Below are positions 26,426 to 35,612 of a stretch of DNA of 64,000 nt, piece by piece. A program made the translations under genes and the position numbers. The first letter of the stretch is position 1, and each line of letters starts with the position of its first letter. The DNA is from Brevibacterium sp. RIT 803 (GTDB lineage: Bacteria > Actinomycetota > Actinomycetes > Actinomycetales > Brevibacteriaceae), in contig NZ_JAFEMW010000001.1 of the NCBI RefSeq assembly GCF_016892625.1, positions 1,240,001 to 1,304,000 on the forward strand, given 5' to 3'. The notes under the pieces are model-generated. The model did not search any database, was not told the DNA's origin, and worked only from the letters and a program-made list of their open reading frames with translations.

Positions 26426-28615
26426 ATGAAGAAGCTCATTCTTGCGCCGGCCGTGGCCCTCGCGTTCACTGGTCTGGTGGCCGCCCCAGTCGCCGCCGCC
26501 GAGACCCCGTCATCGTCGACGCAGTCTGACGCCGCCGAGGCCAAAGCAGAGCAGATCAAGAAGGAAAAGGCCGAAAAGCTCGCCGCCGAGAAAGCTGAGC
26601 AGAAGAAGGCCGACGAGAAGGCCGCTGCCGACAAGGCCGCCAAAGAGAAGGCAGCCAAGGACAAGGCTGAGCAGGAGAAGAAGGACGCAGCCGACAAGAA
26701 GGCTGCTGACGAGAAGGCTGCGGCTAAGAAAGCAGCCGATGAGAAAAAGGCCGACAAGAAGGCTGACGAAAAATCTGGCGACGATGCCAAGGATTCGAAG
26801 AAGCCTGCACCCAAGGACGACGACAAGAGCAAGGATTCGAAGGATTCCGAGACTCCTAAGGACGACGTCGAAGAGATCGATGCACAACTGAAGGTCGCCA
26901 CTTCGTCGATCTCCGCCGAGGATCTCGCGACCAAAGGCGTCAAGGTCACGGTCACCGGTCTGGAGAAGGGCGACAAGCTCTCGACCTCCGGCCTGAGCGC
27001 GCCCGTTACGACTGCCGCCGGTTCGACCGCGACTCTGAACGTCAAGTACAACGGCGATCGCGAACGCCTCAAGGACGGCAAGAAGTCCTTCAACGTCCAG
27101 GTTGCACGCCAAGGAGCGACCACCGAGAAACTCAATGGCGGCCTCGACATTCAGGCTGCGGGCGACAACCCCATCGAAGCCTCGCTCAAGGTCGATCCCA
27201 CCCAGATCACAGCCGAAGACCTCGCTGATGGGAGCAAGGGCGTCACCGTGACCGTCTCGAACGTCCAAGAGGGTGACACCGTCAAAGACTCGTTGACGGG
27301 CAAGACCAAGACAGTTGATGCGGACGGCACATTCTCCTTCAGCATCTACTACGAAGGCGACTCCGCGAACCTCAAGCCAGGCAAGCAGGCGCTCACGGTC
27401 ACCATCGATCGCGCGGATGAAGAATCGGTTGACCTCAACGGCAACATCAACGTCGTTGACGAGGTCGTCGAGGTCGATCCAAAGATCTCGCTTTCAACCA
27501 ACGAGATCTCGGCTTCCGACTTCGAAGAGGACGGACTCAAGGTCACCGGCGAAGGCTTCACCCCCAACGGCACTGTCACCGTCTCAGGCAACGCCCCACA
27601 GTCACCGTTCTTCCAGGACGAAGTCACTGCCGATGCCAATGGCAAGATCAGCGCTACCGTCAAAGCACCCGAAGGCGGCGTGGAAGCCGGCGACTACTCT
27701 GTCTCCGCGGTGGACGCCGACACTGAGGAAGTCACGAACTTCGCCGACTTCACCGTCACCGTGGACGACGCTGTCGATCCGATCGATGCTTCACTGAAGG
27801 TCGATCCCAAGGAGATCACAGCGGCGGATCTCGCCAACAAGGACAAGGGCGTCACCGTCACCGTCTCGGGCGTCAAAAAGGGTGACAAGATCACCGACTC
27901 CCTGACCGGGGACACCGAAACCGCCGACGCGGATGGCGACTATAAGCTCCACCTCTACTACCAGGGCAATCCCGACAACCTCGAAGAGGGCAAGGTGCCG
28001 TTCACGGTCACCATCGACCGCGAGGGAACCGAGTCTGAGACGCTCAAGGGCACCATCAATGTCGTCGCCGAAGACAAAGAATACGGCGATGACGGAGACA
28101 ATGGAGACGGAGGGGATACTCCCGAGGCTCCTGCAGAAGCGTCGTTCACGGTCTCACCGAAGATGCTTGAAGCCGCCGACTTCGCCAATGAGACGAAGGG
28201 CGTCACCTTGGCAGTCGAAGACTGCGAGCCCGGCTCGGACGTGCACTTCGCGGTCACACCCAAGGGCCTCCGGGTCACAGCGTACGAAAACACGGTCAAA
28301 GCAGATGACGAAGGCAAGGCTTCAGTCAATGTCTTCGGCACCTCCGACAATATCTCGGCATATGTCGGCGACTACACAGCCAGCGCAATCTGCGGCGATG
28401 ACTCGATGAAGGAATCGTTCACGGTCACGGCCGGCGCAGACGGCGGCGGCAGCGACGGAAGCGACAACGGCGGAAACGATGGCAGCCAGCTGCCACGCAC
28501 CGGTACAGACCTTGGCGGTCTGGCCACGGGAGCGCTGCTCCTCCTCATCGGCGGAGCAGCGATCGCCGTGACCGGTCGCCGCAAGAAGGTCGGACAGTCA
28601 CCGACCGACTACTGA
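26426..28615 (+). CDS. LPXTG-anchored surface protein with Lys/Ala helical stalk and Ig-like repeats
   Basis: 729 aa. A signal peptide (MKKLILAPAVALAFTGLVAA, cleavage after PVAAA) is followed by a strongly charged Lys/Ala/Glu/Asp region (~30-150) that should form a long helix or coiled coil, then five beta-sandwich-like repeats of ~90 residues. Three begin (I/E)A.LKV..(T/S).I(T/S)AEDLA and contain GVTVTVS; one has the PFFQDEV motif; the last has an ED CEPGSDVHF variant with two cysteines. The C-terminus has LPRTG (689-693), a hydrophobic helix and RRKK, the full sortase signal. Covalently attached to the wall. A paralogue follows at 28860. Confidence 0.88.
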   Translation: MKKLILAPAVALAFTGLVAAPVAAAETPSSSTQSDAAEAKAEQIKKEKAEKLAAEKAEQKKADEKAAADKAAKEKAAKDKAEQEKKDAADKKAADEKAAAKKAADEKKADKKADEKSGDDAKDSKKPAPKDDDKSKDSKDSETPKDDVEEIDAQLKVATSSISAEDLATKGVKVTVTGLEKGDKLSTSGLSAPVTTAAGSTATLNVKYNGDRERLKDGKKSFNVQVARQGATTEKLNGGLDIQAAGDNPIEASLKVDPTQITAEDLADGSKGVTVTVSNVQEGDTVKDSLTGKTKTVDADGTFSFSIYYEGDSANLKPGKQALTVTIDRADEESVDLNGNINVVDEVVEVDPKISLSTNEISASDFEEDGLKVTGEGFTPNGTVTVSGNAPQSPFFQDEVTADANGKISATVKAPEGGVEAGDYSVSAVDADTEEVTNFADFTVTVDDAVDPIDASLKVDPKEITAADLANKDKGVTVTVSGVKKGDKITDSLTGDTETADADGDYKLHLYYQGNPDNLEEGKVPFTVTIDREGTESETLKGTINVVAEDKEYGDDGDNGDGGDTPEAPAEASFTVSPKMLEAADFANETKGVTLAVEDCEPGSDVHFAVTPKGLRVTAYENTVKADDEGKASVNVFGTSDNISAYVGDYTASAICGDDSMKESFTVTAGADGGGSDGSDNGGNDGSQLPRTGTDLGGLATGALLLLIGGAAIAVTGRRKKVGQSPTDY

Positions 28616-28666
28616 AGAAGAACCGCAGAATGATCACTCGATGAACCTGATCATGTGAGCGCTTGA

Positions 28667-28704
28667 ATGGGTGTGGCCCCGACTTCGGTCGGGGCCACAC
28701 CCAT
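28667..28704 (+). terminator. Strong hairpin with TTCG tetraloop
   Basis: A 17-bp perfect stem (arm starts ATGGGTGTGGCCCCGAC) closed by a TTCG loop, 52 nt after the LPXTG gene 1 stop. Very stable; no clear U-run. Confidence 0.8.
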
Positions 28705-28859
28705 GTCCAACAAGTCCGCAGTACTCACCAGCCAACGACGCCTGTGACGGATATGAACAACAAATGTGAACACAACGACCACAACTATGCTCGTTGTATA
28801 TATTTCATTATTGTTACCTGCGTAGGAGATCATCCTCAGCTGCTCAGACGAAGGACATC

Positions 28860-30200
28860 ATGAAGAAGCTTGCACTCGCCCCCGCAGTGGCCCTGGCCAT
28901 CACCGGCCTCGCCGCATCCCCCGTAATGGCTGCACCCACAGCCGACGCTTTCGGACAGACCAATATTCAGGTCAGTCAGAACGGCAACAAGTCAGACGAC
29001 ACCGAAGCTGCCGAGGATGCAGCCAACGAAGGCGCCGAAGCTCAGGCCATCGAGGCATCAGTTGCGGTCTCGCCGAAGGAGATCACCCAGACCGATCTCC
29101 TCGACCCGGGCTTCACCGTCACAGTCACTGGCCTCGAGGCCGGCGACGTCGTCACTGACAGCCTCACAAACGAAAAGGTCACAGCTGAAGGCGACTCCGT
29201 GGAGTTCAACATCCACAACGTATCCGGAGATCCCACCGCCATCGATCCAGGTCCCCTCAACTTCACGATCGCTGTCAACCGTGGCGAAGAGAACGAGGAG
29301 ATCCCCGCGCAGGTCGAGGTTATCGCCGACGCCGAAGAGCCAGAGGCCCCTGTGGTCGACCCCAAGGTCTCTCTGAACACCGAGAAGATCTCCGTCTCCG
29401 ACTTCGGGAAGGATGGCCTCGAGGTCACCGGTGAAGGCTTCACCCCCGGAAGCACAGTCAACGTGATGGGGAACGCAACTCAGTCACCCTTCTTCCAGGA
29501 CGAGGTCAAGGCCGACGACAACGGCAAGATCAGCACCACGGTCGAAGCACCCGAAGACGGTCTCGAGCCCGGCGACTACTCGGTCTCCGCAGTCGATGCT
29601 GAGTCCGAAGAAGTGTCGAACTCCGCCACATTCACGGTGACCGAAGACGAGACCGAAGAGCCGAAGCCGACCACCCCGGCCGCTGAAGCCAACCTGACCG
29701 TCTCGCCGGAGACCATCGACGCTGCCGACTTCGTCGTGGAGAACAAGGGAGTCACCCTGGCAGTCGAGAACTGCGAGCCCGGCTCGGACGTTCACTACGT
29801 CGTCACCCCTGAGAGCAACTCGAACGTCACCGCCTACGACAACACCGTCAAGGCCGACGACGAGGGCAAGGCCTCCGTCAACGTCTACGGCACCTCTGCC
29901 AATGATGCGACAGCCTACCTCGGCGACTACGACGTCACCGTCACCTGCGGCGACGACGAGATGACCGGAGCCTTCACTGTCAGCGATGATGCCAGCGCCG
30001 GTGGCAGCGACGGCAATGAAGACGGAAACGACGATGGCGGCGGCGATGACGGCAACGGAAACGGCGGCGGCGACCTGCCTCGCACCGGTACCGAACTGAC
30101 CGGCCTCGTCGGCGGAGCTGCCCTCCTCCTCATCGGTGGAGCAGCAGTCACCATGACCATGCGTCGCAAGAAGGTTGCTCAGGATCCTTCAGAGGTCTGA
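28860..30200 (+). CDS. LPXTG-anchored surface protein, paralogue of the preceding gene
   Basis: 446 aa from ATG 28860, preceded by AAGGA; the upstream in-frame codons are not a signal peptide. Signal peptide MKKLALAPAVALAITGLAAS, a short acidic linker, then three Ig-like repeats corresponding to repeats in the first protein: IEASVAVSPKEI, VSLNTEKISVSDF with PFFQDEV, and ANLTVSPETIDAADF with the ENCEPGSDVHY cysteine motif. It lacks the lysine-rich stalk. A Gly/Asp/Asn spacer leads to LPRTG (406-410), a membrane helix and RRKK. Sortase substrate; duplication and divergence of one ancestor is clear. Confidence 0.88.
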   Translation: MKKLALAPAVALAITGLAASPVMAAPTADAFGQTNIQVSQNGNKSDDTEAAEDAANEGAEAQAIEASVAVSPKEITQTDLLDPGFTVTVTGLEAGDVVTDSLTNEKVTAEGDSVEFNIHNVSGDPTAIDPGPLNFTIAVNRGEENEEIPAQVEVIADAEEPEAPVVDPKVSLNTEKISVSDFGKDGLEVTGEGFTPGSTVNVMGNATQSPFFQDEVKADDNGKISTTVEAPEDGLEPGDYSVSAVDAESEEVSNSATFTVTEDETEEPKPTTPAAEANLTVSPETIDAADFVVENKGVTLAVENCEPGSDVHYVVTPESNSNVTAYDNTVKADDEGKASVNVYGTSANDATAYLGDYDVTVTCGDDEMTGAFTVSDDASAGGSDGNEDGNDDGGGDDGNGNGGGDLPRTGTELTGLVGGAALLLIGGAAVTMTMRRKKVAQDPSEV

Positions 30201-30234
30201 TCCCAGGGCCTGAAACCGGAGTCAGAATTCGGAT

Positions 30235-30276
30235 ATGACGAAGGGGCGATTCCGGTTGGAATCGCCCCTTCGTCAT
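30235..30276. terminator. Bidirectional hairpin terminator
   Basis: A 19-bp perfect stem (arm ATGACGAAGGGGCGATTCC) with GGTT loop between the convergent LPXTG gene 2 and hspR. Symmetric position suits termination of both transcripts. Confidence 0.8.
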
Positions 30277-30310
30277 GTCGTGATCAGGTTGAGAAAGACA
30301 GGCATTCAGT

Positions 30311-30748
30311 TCACCTTCGCCGGAACCTGTTGTAGAGAACCATCGCGCCGGGTTCGGGCCGTCCCTGCGGACGCCTGCCACGCGAAATCGAGACGACATC
30401 ACCCGCGGAGCCGGCAGCGAAGACACGTGCTTCGCGTTCCTTCGCTGACATCCGAGACCTGACTTCGGTCTCGAGCTCCTCGTTCCGGGATTTGAGTGCA
30501 TCAACCTGGTTCTGCAGATCAATGATCTTCTTGATGCCCACCAGGTTCACGCCCTCGTCCTGCGAGAGCTGCTGGATCAGCCGGAGTTTGGCGATGTCTC
30601 GCCCCGAGTACCGCCGCCCTCTGCCAGCGGTGCGCTCGGGGGTGACGAGACCTAGGCGGTCATACTGCCGCAGCGTCTGCGGGTGCATTCCTGCGAGGTC
30701 CGCCGCCACCGAAATGACGTACACCGCTGCACTGGTCGATATGTGCAT
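30311..30748 (-). CDS. hspR: HspR, MerR-family heat-shock repressor
   Basis: 145 aa. The MerR-type helix-turn-helix is AADLAGMHPQTLRQYDRLGL followed by the wing RGRRYSGRDI, then a coiled coil (IIDLQNQVDALKSRNEELE). HspR represses the dnaK operon by binding HAIR inverted repeats and uses DnaK as co-repressor. It is the last gene of dnaK-grpE-dnaJ-hspR, 14 nt after dnaJ, giving autoregulation; its site is at 34639-34659. The C-terminal ~45 residues are basic and unstructured. Confidence 0.95.
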   Translation of the reverse strand: MHISTSAAVYVISVAADLAGMHPQTLRQYDRLGLVTPERTAGRGRRYSGRDIAKLRLIQQLSQDEGVNLVGIKKIIDLQNQVDALKSRNEELETEVRSRMSAKEREARVFAAGSAGDVVSISRGRRPQGRPEPGAMVLYNRFRRR

Positions 30749-30762
30749 TGTGCTTCACCACC

Positions 30763-31785
30763 TCAACTGGCCTTGGCTTTGTCGAGCAGACCGTCCCGCG
30801 GATCCTCGTTCTCGGTCGCGGTGCGGAATGATTCGACAGCGTCTTTGGCGTCCTTCGACAGGTTCTGCGGCACGACGATCTCCGCAGTCACCAGGAGATC
30901 GCCGGTGCCCTTCTTCGATTTCACACCCTTGCCGCGCAGACGCATGGTCCGTCCCGATGGTGTGCCTGGAGCGATCTTCATCGTCACCGGCATTCCGTCG
31001 AGCGTCGGCACCTTGACCTCGGCGCCCAGGGCAGCCTCGTCGAAGCTCACCGGCAGGTCCATCCGCAGATTGTCACCATCACGGGTGAACACGGGGTGCG
31101 GCTTGACCTTGATCGTGAGGATCACGTCGCCTGTCTCACCGCCGTTGGGGCTGGCCTTGCCCTTGCCTGCCAGTCGGATCTTCTGCCCGTCCTTGACGCC
31201 GATCGGCGTCCGCACTGTCAGAGGCTTCCCGCCCGGCATGTTCAGCTTCACCGAGGCACCGTTGATGGCCTCCGTGAAGGACAGAGTGGTGTTGGACTTG
31301 ATGTCCCCGCCCTTGACGGGTGGCGAATAACCGCCGCCGAAACCACCTCCGCCGTAGCCGCCGCCACCGCCGAAGCCATTGAGAAGGTCCGCCAGGTCAG
31401 GGGGTACGTCTCCCCCGCCTCCACCGTAAGGTGAACGAGTACGTTTCCGTCCGCCTCCGCCGAAGAGGTCGGAGAATACGTCATCGAATCCGCCGCTGGC
31501 ACCGCCCCCAGGCCCGCTGGAACCGGTGAACCTGGCGCCGCCGCCCATGGCGCGAACCTGATCGTACTGTTCGCGAGATTCCTTGTCAGAGAGCACCTGA
31601 TGGGCCTGGCCGAGCTCTTTGAACTTGTCTTCAGCCTTGGAATCACCAGGATTGGCATCCGGGTGATACTTGCGTGCCAGCTTGCGGTAGGCCTTTTTGA
31701 TCTCTGCGTCGGAAGCATCTTTGGAGACGCCGAGGGTCTTGTAGAAGTCCTTTTCGAACCAATCATTCTGAGGACCGGTATTCAC
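30763..31785 (-). CDS. dnaJ: DnaJ-family co-chaperone without zinc-finger domain
   Basis: 340 aa. J domain at residues ~9-75 with the essential HPD motif (KYHPDANPG), a Gly/Phe-rich linker (~85-165), then two beta-rich C-terminal substrate domains. There are no CxxCxGxG repeats, so it is a class B (CbpA/DnaJ1-like) rather than a zinc-finger DnaJ. It stimulates DnaK ATPase and delivers substrates. Third gene of the dnaK operon, separated from grpE by 145 nt that contain a hairpin. Confidence 0.93.
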   Translation of the reverse strand: MNTGPQNDWFEKDFYKTLGVSKDASDAEIKKAYRKLARKYHPDANPGDSKAEDKFKELGQAHQVLSDKESREQYDQVRAMGGGARFTGSSGPGGGASGGFDDVFSDLFGGGGRKRTRSPYGGGGGDVPPDLADLLNGFGGGGGYGGGGFGGGYSPPVKGGDIKSNTTLSFTEAINGASVKLNMPGGKPLTVRTPIGVKDGQKIRLAGKGKASPNGGETGDVILTIKVKPHPVFTRDGDNLRMDLPVSFDEAALGAEVKVPTLDGMPVTMKIAPGTPSGRTMRLRGKGVKSKKGTGDLLVTAEIVVPQNLSKDAKDAVESFRTATENEDPRDGLLDKAKAS

Positions 31786-31880
31786 CTGGCACCTCCTTCC
31801 GTGTCTTCTTCATCAGTGTATTCAATTGTCTCCTCACAATCCGCAACCCCGGGATCTCGATCCCGGATGATCCGGACCGC

Positions 31881-31918
31881 CGCCGAGGTGGTTCCACATT
31901 GGCGGGACCACCTCGGCG
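31881..31918 (-). other. Intergenic hairpin between grpE and dnaJ
   Basis: CGCCGAGGTGGT and ACCACCTCGGCG form a 12-bp stem with a 14-nt loop in the 145-nt gap between grpE and dnaJ. It may attenuate or process the transcript so that dnaJ-hspR are made at a lower level than dnaK-grpE. Confidence 0.55.
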
Positions 31919-31930
31919 AGGGTGTGGTTC

Positions 31931-32650
31931 TCAGTCTTCCGGCTGCTGCACGCCGACGCGCGCCGCACGGATGATTCGCTCACCCATACGGTAGCCCGGC
32001 TGCATGACCAAGAAGACGGTGGGAGTCTCAACGTCGTCCGAAGGCTGCTGCATGAGTGCCTCATGCAGTCGCGGATCGAACTCGTCGCCGACCTCACCGT
32101 ACTGCTCGACGCCGACCTTGTTCAGCGAGTCGATCAGCTTGTTCACGTGGGTCTCGAAAGCCCCGGTGACGTCGCCGTTCTCCTGCGCCAGTCGCACCTC
32201 GTCGAGCACGGGGATCAGGGCTTCGACGGCCTTGATCGTGCCACCGGTTGCCGCCCGCTCGCGTTCGCGATCGGCCCGCATCCGGTAGGCGGCGTACTCG
32301 GCGTTGATGCGCTTGAGGTCGGCAAGGTGCGCTGCGGCCTCGGTTCCCGGTGCGGGTTCGGCAGCTTCTTCGCCCTGGGCAGCCTCGGTGTCGTTCAACG
32401 TCGACGCATCGGCTGGAATGTCGATGCCGAGGTCACTGGCATCGGCCAGATCCTCATCGGCATCGTGGACGCCCTCGGCGCCTCCGGCACCGGCTGCGCC
32501 AGTCGCGGCATTCTCCTCACCGGCCTCCGCCGAGGCCGACGCTGCGTCGGCCTCGGGGCGGAGCTCGCCGGTGTCCGGATCAATCCGGCGCTTGTCGCTG
32601 AAGGTGAAGCCTGGCTCCTCGGACGACGGATCGTTGCCCTCGGCAGTCAT
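31931..32650 (-). CDS. grpE: GrpE nucleotide-exchange factor
   Basis: 239 aa. A long acidic N-terminal extension (to ~110) precedes the GrpE core: a dimerising helix (ADLKRINAEYAAYRMRADRE), ALIPVLDEVRLA, and the beta domain with TVFLVMQPGYRMGERIIRAA at the C-terminus. GrpE releases ADP from DnaK. The ATG shares one base with the dnaK stop (TAATG), so translation is coupled. Confidence 0.95.
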   Translation of the reverse strand: MTAEGNDPSSEEPGFTFSDKRRIDPDTGELRPEADAASASAEAGEENAATGAAGAGGAEGVHDADEDLADASDLGIDIPADASTLNDTEAAQGEEAAEPAPGTEAAAHLADLKRINAEYAAYRMRADRERERAATGGTIKAVEALIPVLDEVRLAQENGDVTGAFETHVNKLIDSLNKVGVEQYGEVGDEFDPRLHEALMQQPSDDVETPTVFLVMQPGYRMGERIIRAARVGVQQPED

Positions 32651-34512
32651 TACTTCTTCTCCTCGTCCTCTTCATCGACAACCTCAGCGTCGACGACATC
32701 GTCGTCAGCGCTTGCATCGGAATCGCCTGCTGCCTCTTCACCAGCGGCGCCTTCGGCACCTGGCTGGCTGTAGATGGCTTCGCCGATCTTCTGCTGGTTG
32801 GCGACGAGCTTGTCGTAGGCCGTCTTCACGGCGTCGTCGTCTTCACCCTTGAGTGCTTCCTTGAGAGCTTCAACGTCCGAGTTGATCTCGGTCTTGACCT
32901 CTTCGGGCAACTTGTCCTCGTTGTCGGTGATGAGCTTCTCGGTCTGGTAGGCGAGGTTCTCCGCATTGTTGCGAGTGTCAGCGGCCTCACGGCGCTTCTT
33001 ATCCTCGTCTGCGTGCTCTTCGGCTTCCTTGACCATGCGGTCGATGTCTTCCTTCGGCAGTGCAGAACCGCCGGTGATTGTCATCGACTGCTCGGTGCCG
33101 GTGCCCTTGTCGGTGGCCGACACGTGCACGATGCCGTTGGCGTCGATGTCGAAGGCGACCTCGATCTGCGGGACGCCGCGCGGAGCTGGAGCGATGCCGG
33201 TCAGCTCGAAGGTGCCCAGGTTCTTGTTGTCGCGAGTGAACTCACGCTCACCCTGGAAGACCTGGATCGACACGGAGGGCTGGTTGTCCTCAGCGGTGGT
33301 GAAGGTCTCCGAACGCTTGGTCGGGATCGGGGTGTTGCGCTCGATGAGCTTGGTCATCACGCCGCCCTTGGTCTCGAGTCCGAGCGAGAGCGGGGTGACA
33401 TCGATGAGCAGAACGTCCTTGCGCTCACCCACGAGGACACCGGCCTGCACGGCTGCGCCGATCGCGACGACCTCATCGGGGTTGACTCCCTTGTTGGGCT
33501 CCTTGCCTCCGGTGAGTTCGGTGACGACGGCGGAGACGCCGGGCATACGGGTCGAACCGCCGACGAGGACGACGTGGTCGATCTCGGAGACGGACACGCC
33601 TGCGTCCTTCATGACTGCGTGGAACGGAGCCTTGGTGCGCTCGAGGAGGTCCTTGGTCAGGTCCTCGAACTTCGCGCGGGTCAGGGTCTCATCCAGGTGG
33701 ATGGGTCCGTTTTCGCTCATCGACAGGTACTGCAGCGAAATGTTGGTGCTGGTGGCCGAGGAGAGTTCCTTCTTGGCCTGCTCCGAAGCTTCCTTCAGAC
33801 GCTGGATTGCGGTCGCGTCCTTGCTCAGGTCGACGCCGTATCCGTTCTTGACCTCACCGACGAGCCAGTCGACGATGCGCTGGTCCCAGTCGTCGCCGCC
33901 GAGGCGGTTGTCACCTGAGGTCGCACGGACCTGAATCGTGGAGAAGTCGTCTTCGTCCTTGCCGACTTCCAGCAGGGAGACGTCGAAGGTGCCGCCACCG
34001 AGGTCGAAGACCAGAATGGTCTCGTCTTCCTTGCCGCGCTCGAGGCCATAGGCCAGAGCTGCAGCGGTGGGCTCGTTGATGATCCGCGAGACATTGAGTC
34101 CTGCGATCTCACCGGCATCCTTCGTGGCCTGACGCTCGGCGTCATTGAAGTATGCGGGAACGGTGATGACTGCGTCGGTGACGTCTTCCTGCAGGTATTC
34201 CTCAGCGTCGTGCTTGAGCTTCTGCAGGATGCGAGCCGAAACCTCAGGGGCCGACATCTTCTTGCCGCCGATTTCGGTGGACCAGTCGGTGCCCATGTGG
34301 CGCTTGACCGAGGCGACGGTGTTCTTGATGTTGGTGACAGCCTGGCGCTTGGCGATTTCACCGACCAGGGAGTCGCCGTTCTTGTTGACAGCAACGACGG
34401 AGGGGGTCGTGCGACCGCCTTCCGCGTTAGCGATGACCTTAGGGTCACCGCCTTCGAGGACTGTGACGACGGAGTTCGTGGTTCCGAGGTCGATTCCAAC
34501 TGCACGTGCCAT
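32650..34512 (-). CDS. dnaK: Chaperone DnaK (Hsp70)
   Basis: 620 aa. Starts with the actin-like ATPase phosphate loop [11 protein letters not shown], then [13 protein letters not shown], the phosphate 2 loop [11 protein letters not shown], and [10 protein letters not shown]. The substrate domain begins after [14 protein letters not shown] and the protein ends in an acidic EEDEEKK lid tail. First gene of the heat-shock operon, repressed by HspR. The 5' leader is ~140 nt long from a promoter at 34658-34686. Confidence 0.98.
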   Translation of the reverse strand: MARAVGIDLGTTNSVVTVLEGGDPKVIANAEGGRTTPSVVAVNKNGDSLVGEIAKRQAVTNIKNTVASVKRHMGTDWSTEIGGKKMSAPEVSARILQKLKHDAEEYLQEDVTDAVITVPAYFNDAERQATKDAGEIAGLNVSRIINEPTAAALAYGLERGKEDETILVFDLGGGTFDVSLLEVGKDEDDFSTIQVRATSGDNRLGGDDWDQRIVDWLVGEVKNGYGVDLSKDATAIQRLKEASEQAKKELSSATSTNISLQYLSMSENGPIHLDETLTRAKFEDLTKDLLERTKAPFHAVMKDAGVSVSEIDHVVLVGGSTRMPGVSAVVTELTGGKEPNKGVNPDEVVAIGAAVQAGVLVGERKDVLLIDVTPLSLGLETKGGVMTKLIERNTPIPTKRSETFTTAEDNQPSVSIQVFQGEREFTRDNKNLGTFELTGIAPAPRGVPQIEVAFDIDANGIVHVSATDKGTGTEQSMTITGGSALPKEDIDRMVKEAEEHADEDKKRREAADTRNNAENLAYQTEKLITDNEDKLPEEVKTEINSDVEALKEALKGEDDDAVKTAYDKLVANQQKIGEAIYSQPGAEGAAGEEAAGDSDASADDDVVDAEVVDEEDEEKK

Positions 34513-34638
34513 AACGTTGTCTCCTTACATATCGTGAGTGATCTCGACTCGAATGTGTACGATCGGGCGGATCCACCACCGGGCTTCCACAGCATTTCCT
34601 GCCGCGGGGACGAGCGATGGACCCACTCGACCGCACAC

Positions 34639-34659
34639 ATTGAGCCAACTGCACTCAAG
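34639..34659 (-). promoter_or_regulatory. HAIR operator (HspR-binding site) of dnaK
   Basis: ATTGAGC, 7 nt, ACTCAAG matches the HAIR consensus CTTGAGT-N7-ACTCAAG with one perfect and one 5/7 arm. It begins at the -10 element and covers the predicted start of dnaK transcription, so HspR binding would block initiation. Confidence 0.85.
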
Positions 34660-34686
34660 TATTGTCTTCGTGATCCGAGCAGTCAA
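34658..34686 (-). promoter_or_regulatory. dnaK promoter
   Basis: On the minus strand TTGACT (34686-34681), a 17-nt spacer, then AATACT (34663-34658), a good housekeeping-sigma promoter. The -10 overlaps the outer end of the HAIR site. The first transposon end lies 97 bp upstream of the -35. Confidence 0.75.
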
Positions 34687-34800
34687 GCCCGGCTTCATGA
34701 AAGTTGCGTACACCAGACTCAACTTTGCGGAGTGAGGGTTTATTCCCCGGGAGAGAAAAAGTTCTTGGGCCGCTTTCTGCGGTGTAGGTTCCGCTCAAAG

Positions 34801-34898
34801 TGGCAGTAATGTCATTTATACGTCAGCGGAGTGTCAGTAGTCTCACCTTTCTGACAGTAGGTCACACTTGAAGAGTGAGCTTGAGAGAGGTCACACTT
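34801..34898 (+). repeat. End-proximal repeats of E1 (putative TnsB sites)
   Basis: TGTCAGTAGTCTCACC (34832) and TGACAGTAGGTCACAC (34852) are related direct repeats 20 bp apart, with a weaker TGGCAGTAATGTCA at 34801 and an 11-bp direct repeat AGGTCACACTT at 34859 and 34888. Such arrays next to a Tn7-like end are where TnsB binds. The last copy lies inside the tnsA reading frame. Confidence 0.6.
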
Positions 34899-35612
34899 CG
34901 ATATTGCACCGCTTCCGGTGAAGTGGTCACGACGCCTCTGCGCACTGCTCGTGCGGAAACGATTGCTGCAGGACTACCTATCAGGATCCCGCCGACCTAC
35001 CGTGGCCAGCGCAACTACCCAGGATTATTCTGGGCAGCGACGAATAAACGAACGCTAGTGTACGAGAGTCTCCTCGAACTGGATCGACTCTGGATGGCGG
35101 ACTTTGATTCAACAGCGGTAAGCATTGCAACGCAACCCTTTCAAATCGCTTGGCGAGAGGGTTCCGCGACCCGGTCACATGTTCCAGATGTCTTGCTGAC
35201 GCATGCAGACATGCGAGTGACCGTGATTGATGTAAAGCCAGAATCGTTGGTGAACAAGCCCGAGGTGAAGCAGCAATTCGAATCGACGCGCGAAATGTGT
35301 CGCGATCGCGGATGGGACTACGAAGTTTTCACCGGCGACAACGAAGTCGCTCTACGTAACATCCGAGCTTTGGCTGTGGGACGTCGGCCCGAGCGATTAC
35401 CCGAAGTTCTTATCTCACAGACCAGGGAAATTCTCAGCCCGGGCGCGGTCACTGTCGTCGAGGCTCTAGCCAAACGACCTCTTAGCATTGATGAAAGTCT
35501 TTGGCGGGCTGCACTATTCGCACACGTATGGTCAGGCGAGGCAAAAGTTGATCTGCGGACCCCTTTGTCCAATGGCACTGTCTTGCACTTAGATGAACGA
35601 GTCGCGGCATGA
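34875..35612 (+). CDS. tnsA: TnsA-like heteromeric transposase endonuclease subunit
   Basis: 245 aa from GTG 34875. Restriction-endonuclease-like fold with the TnsA catalytic set: Glu64 in LVYESLLELDRLW, Asp105 in SHVPDVLL and Lys121 in VIDVKPES, close to E63/D114/K132 of E. coli TnsA. TnsA nicks the 5' strands at the ends, allowing cut-and-paste movement with TnsB. The C-terminal half (SIDESLWRAALFAHVW) is the part that contacts TnsC in Tn7. ATGA overlap with tnsB. The first ~80 residues align with the truncated copy at 43220. Confidence 0.9.
   Translation: MSLREVTLRYCTASGEVVTTPLRTARAETIAAGLPIRIPPTYRGQRNYPGLFWAATNKRTLVYESLLELDRLWMADFDSTAVSIATQPFQIAWREGSATRSHVPDVLLTHADMRVTVIDVKPESLVNKPEVKQQFESTREMCRDRGWDYEVFTGDNEVALRNIRALAVGRRPERLPEVLISQTREILSPGAVTVVEALAKRPLSIDESLWRAALFAHVWSGEAKVDLRTPLSNGTVLHLDERVAA

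Noticed and set aside
34778..34782. TGCGG as E1 target-site duplication
   Set aside because: The 5 bp after the E1 right end is GTTAC and after the E2 right end CTTTC, so TGCGG is not duplicated.
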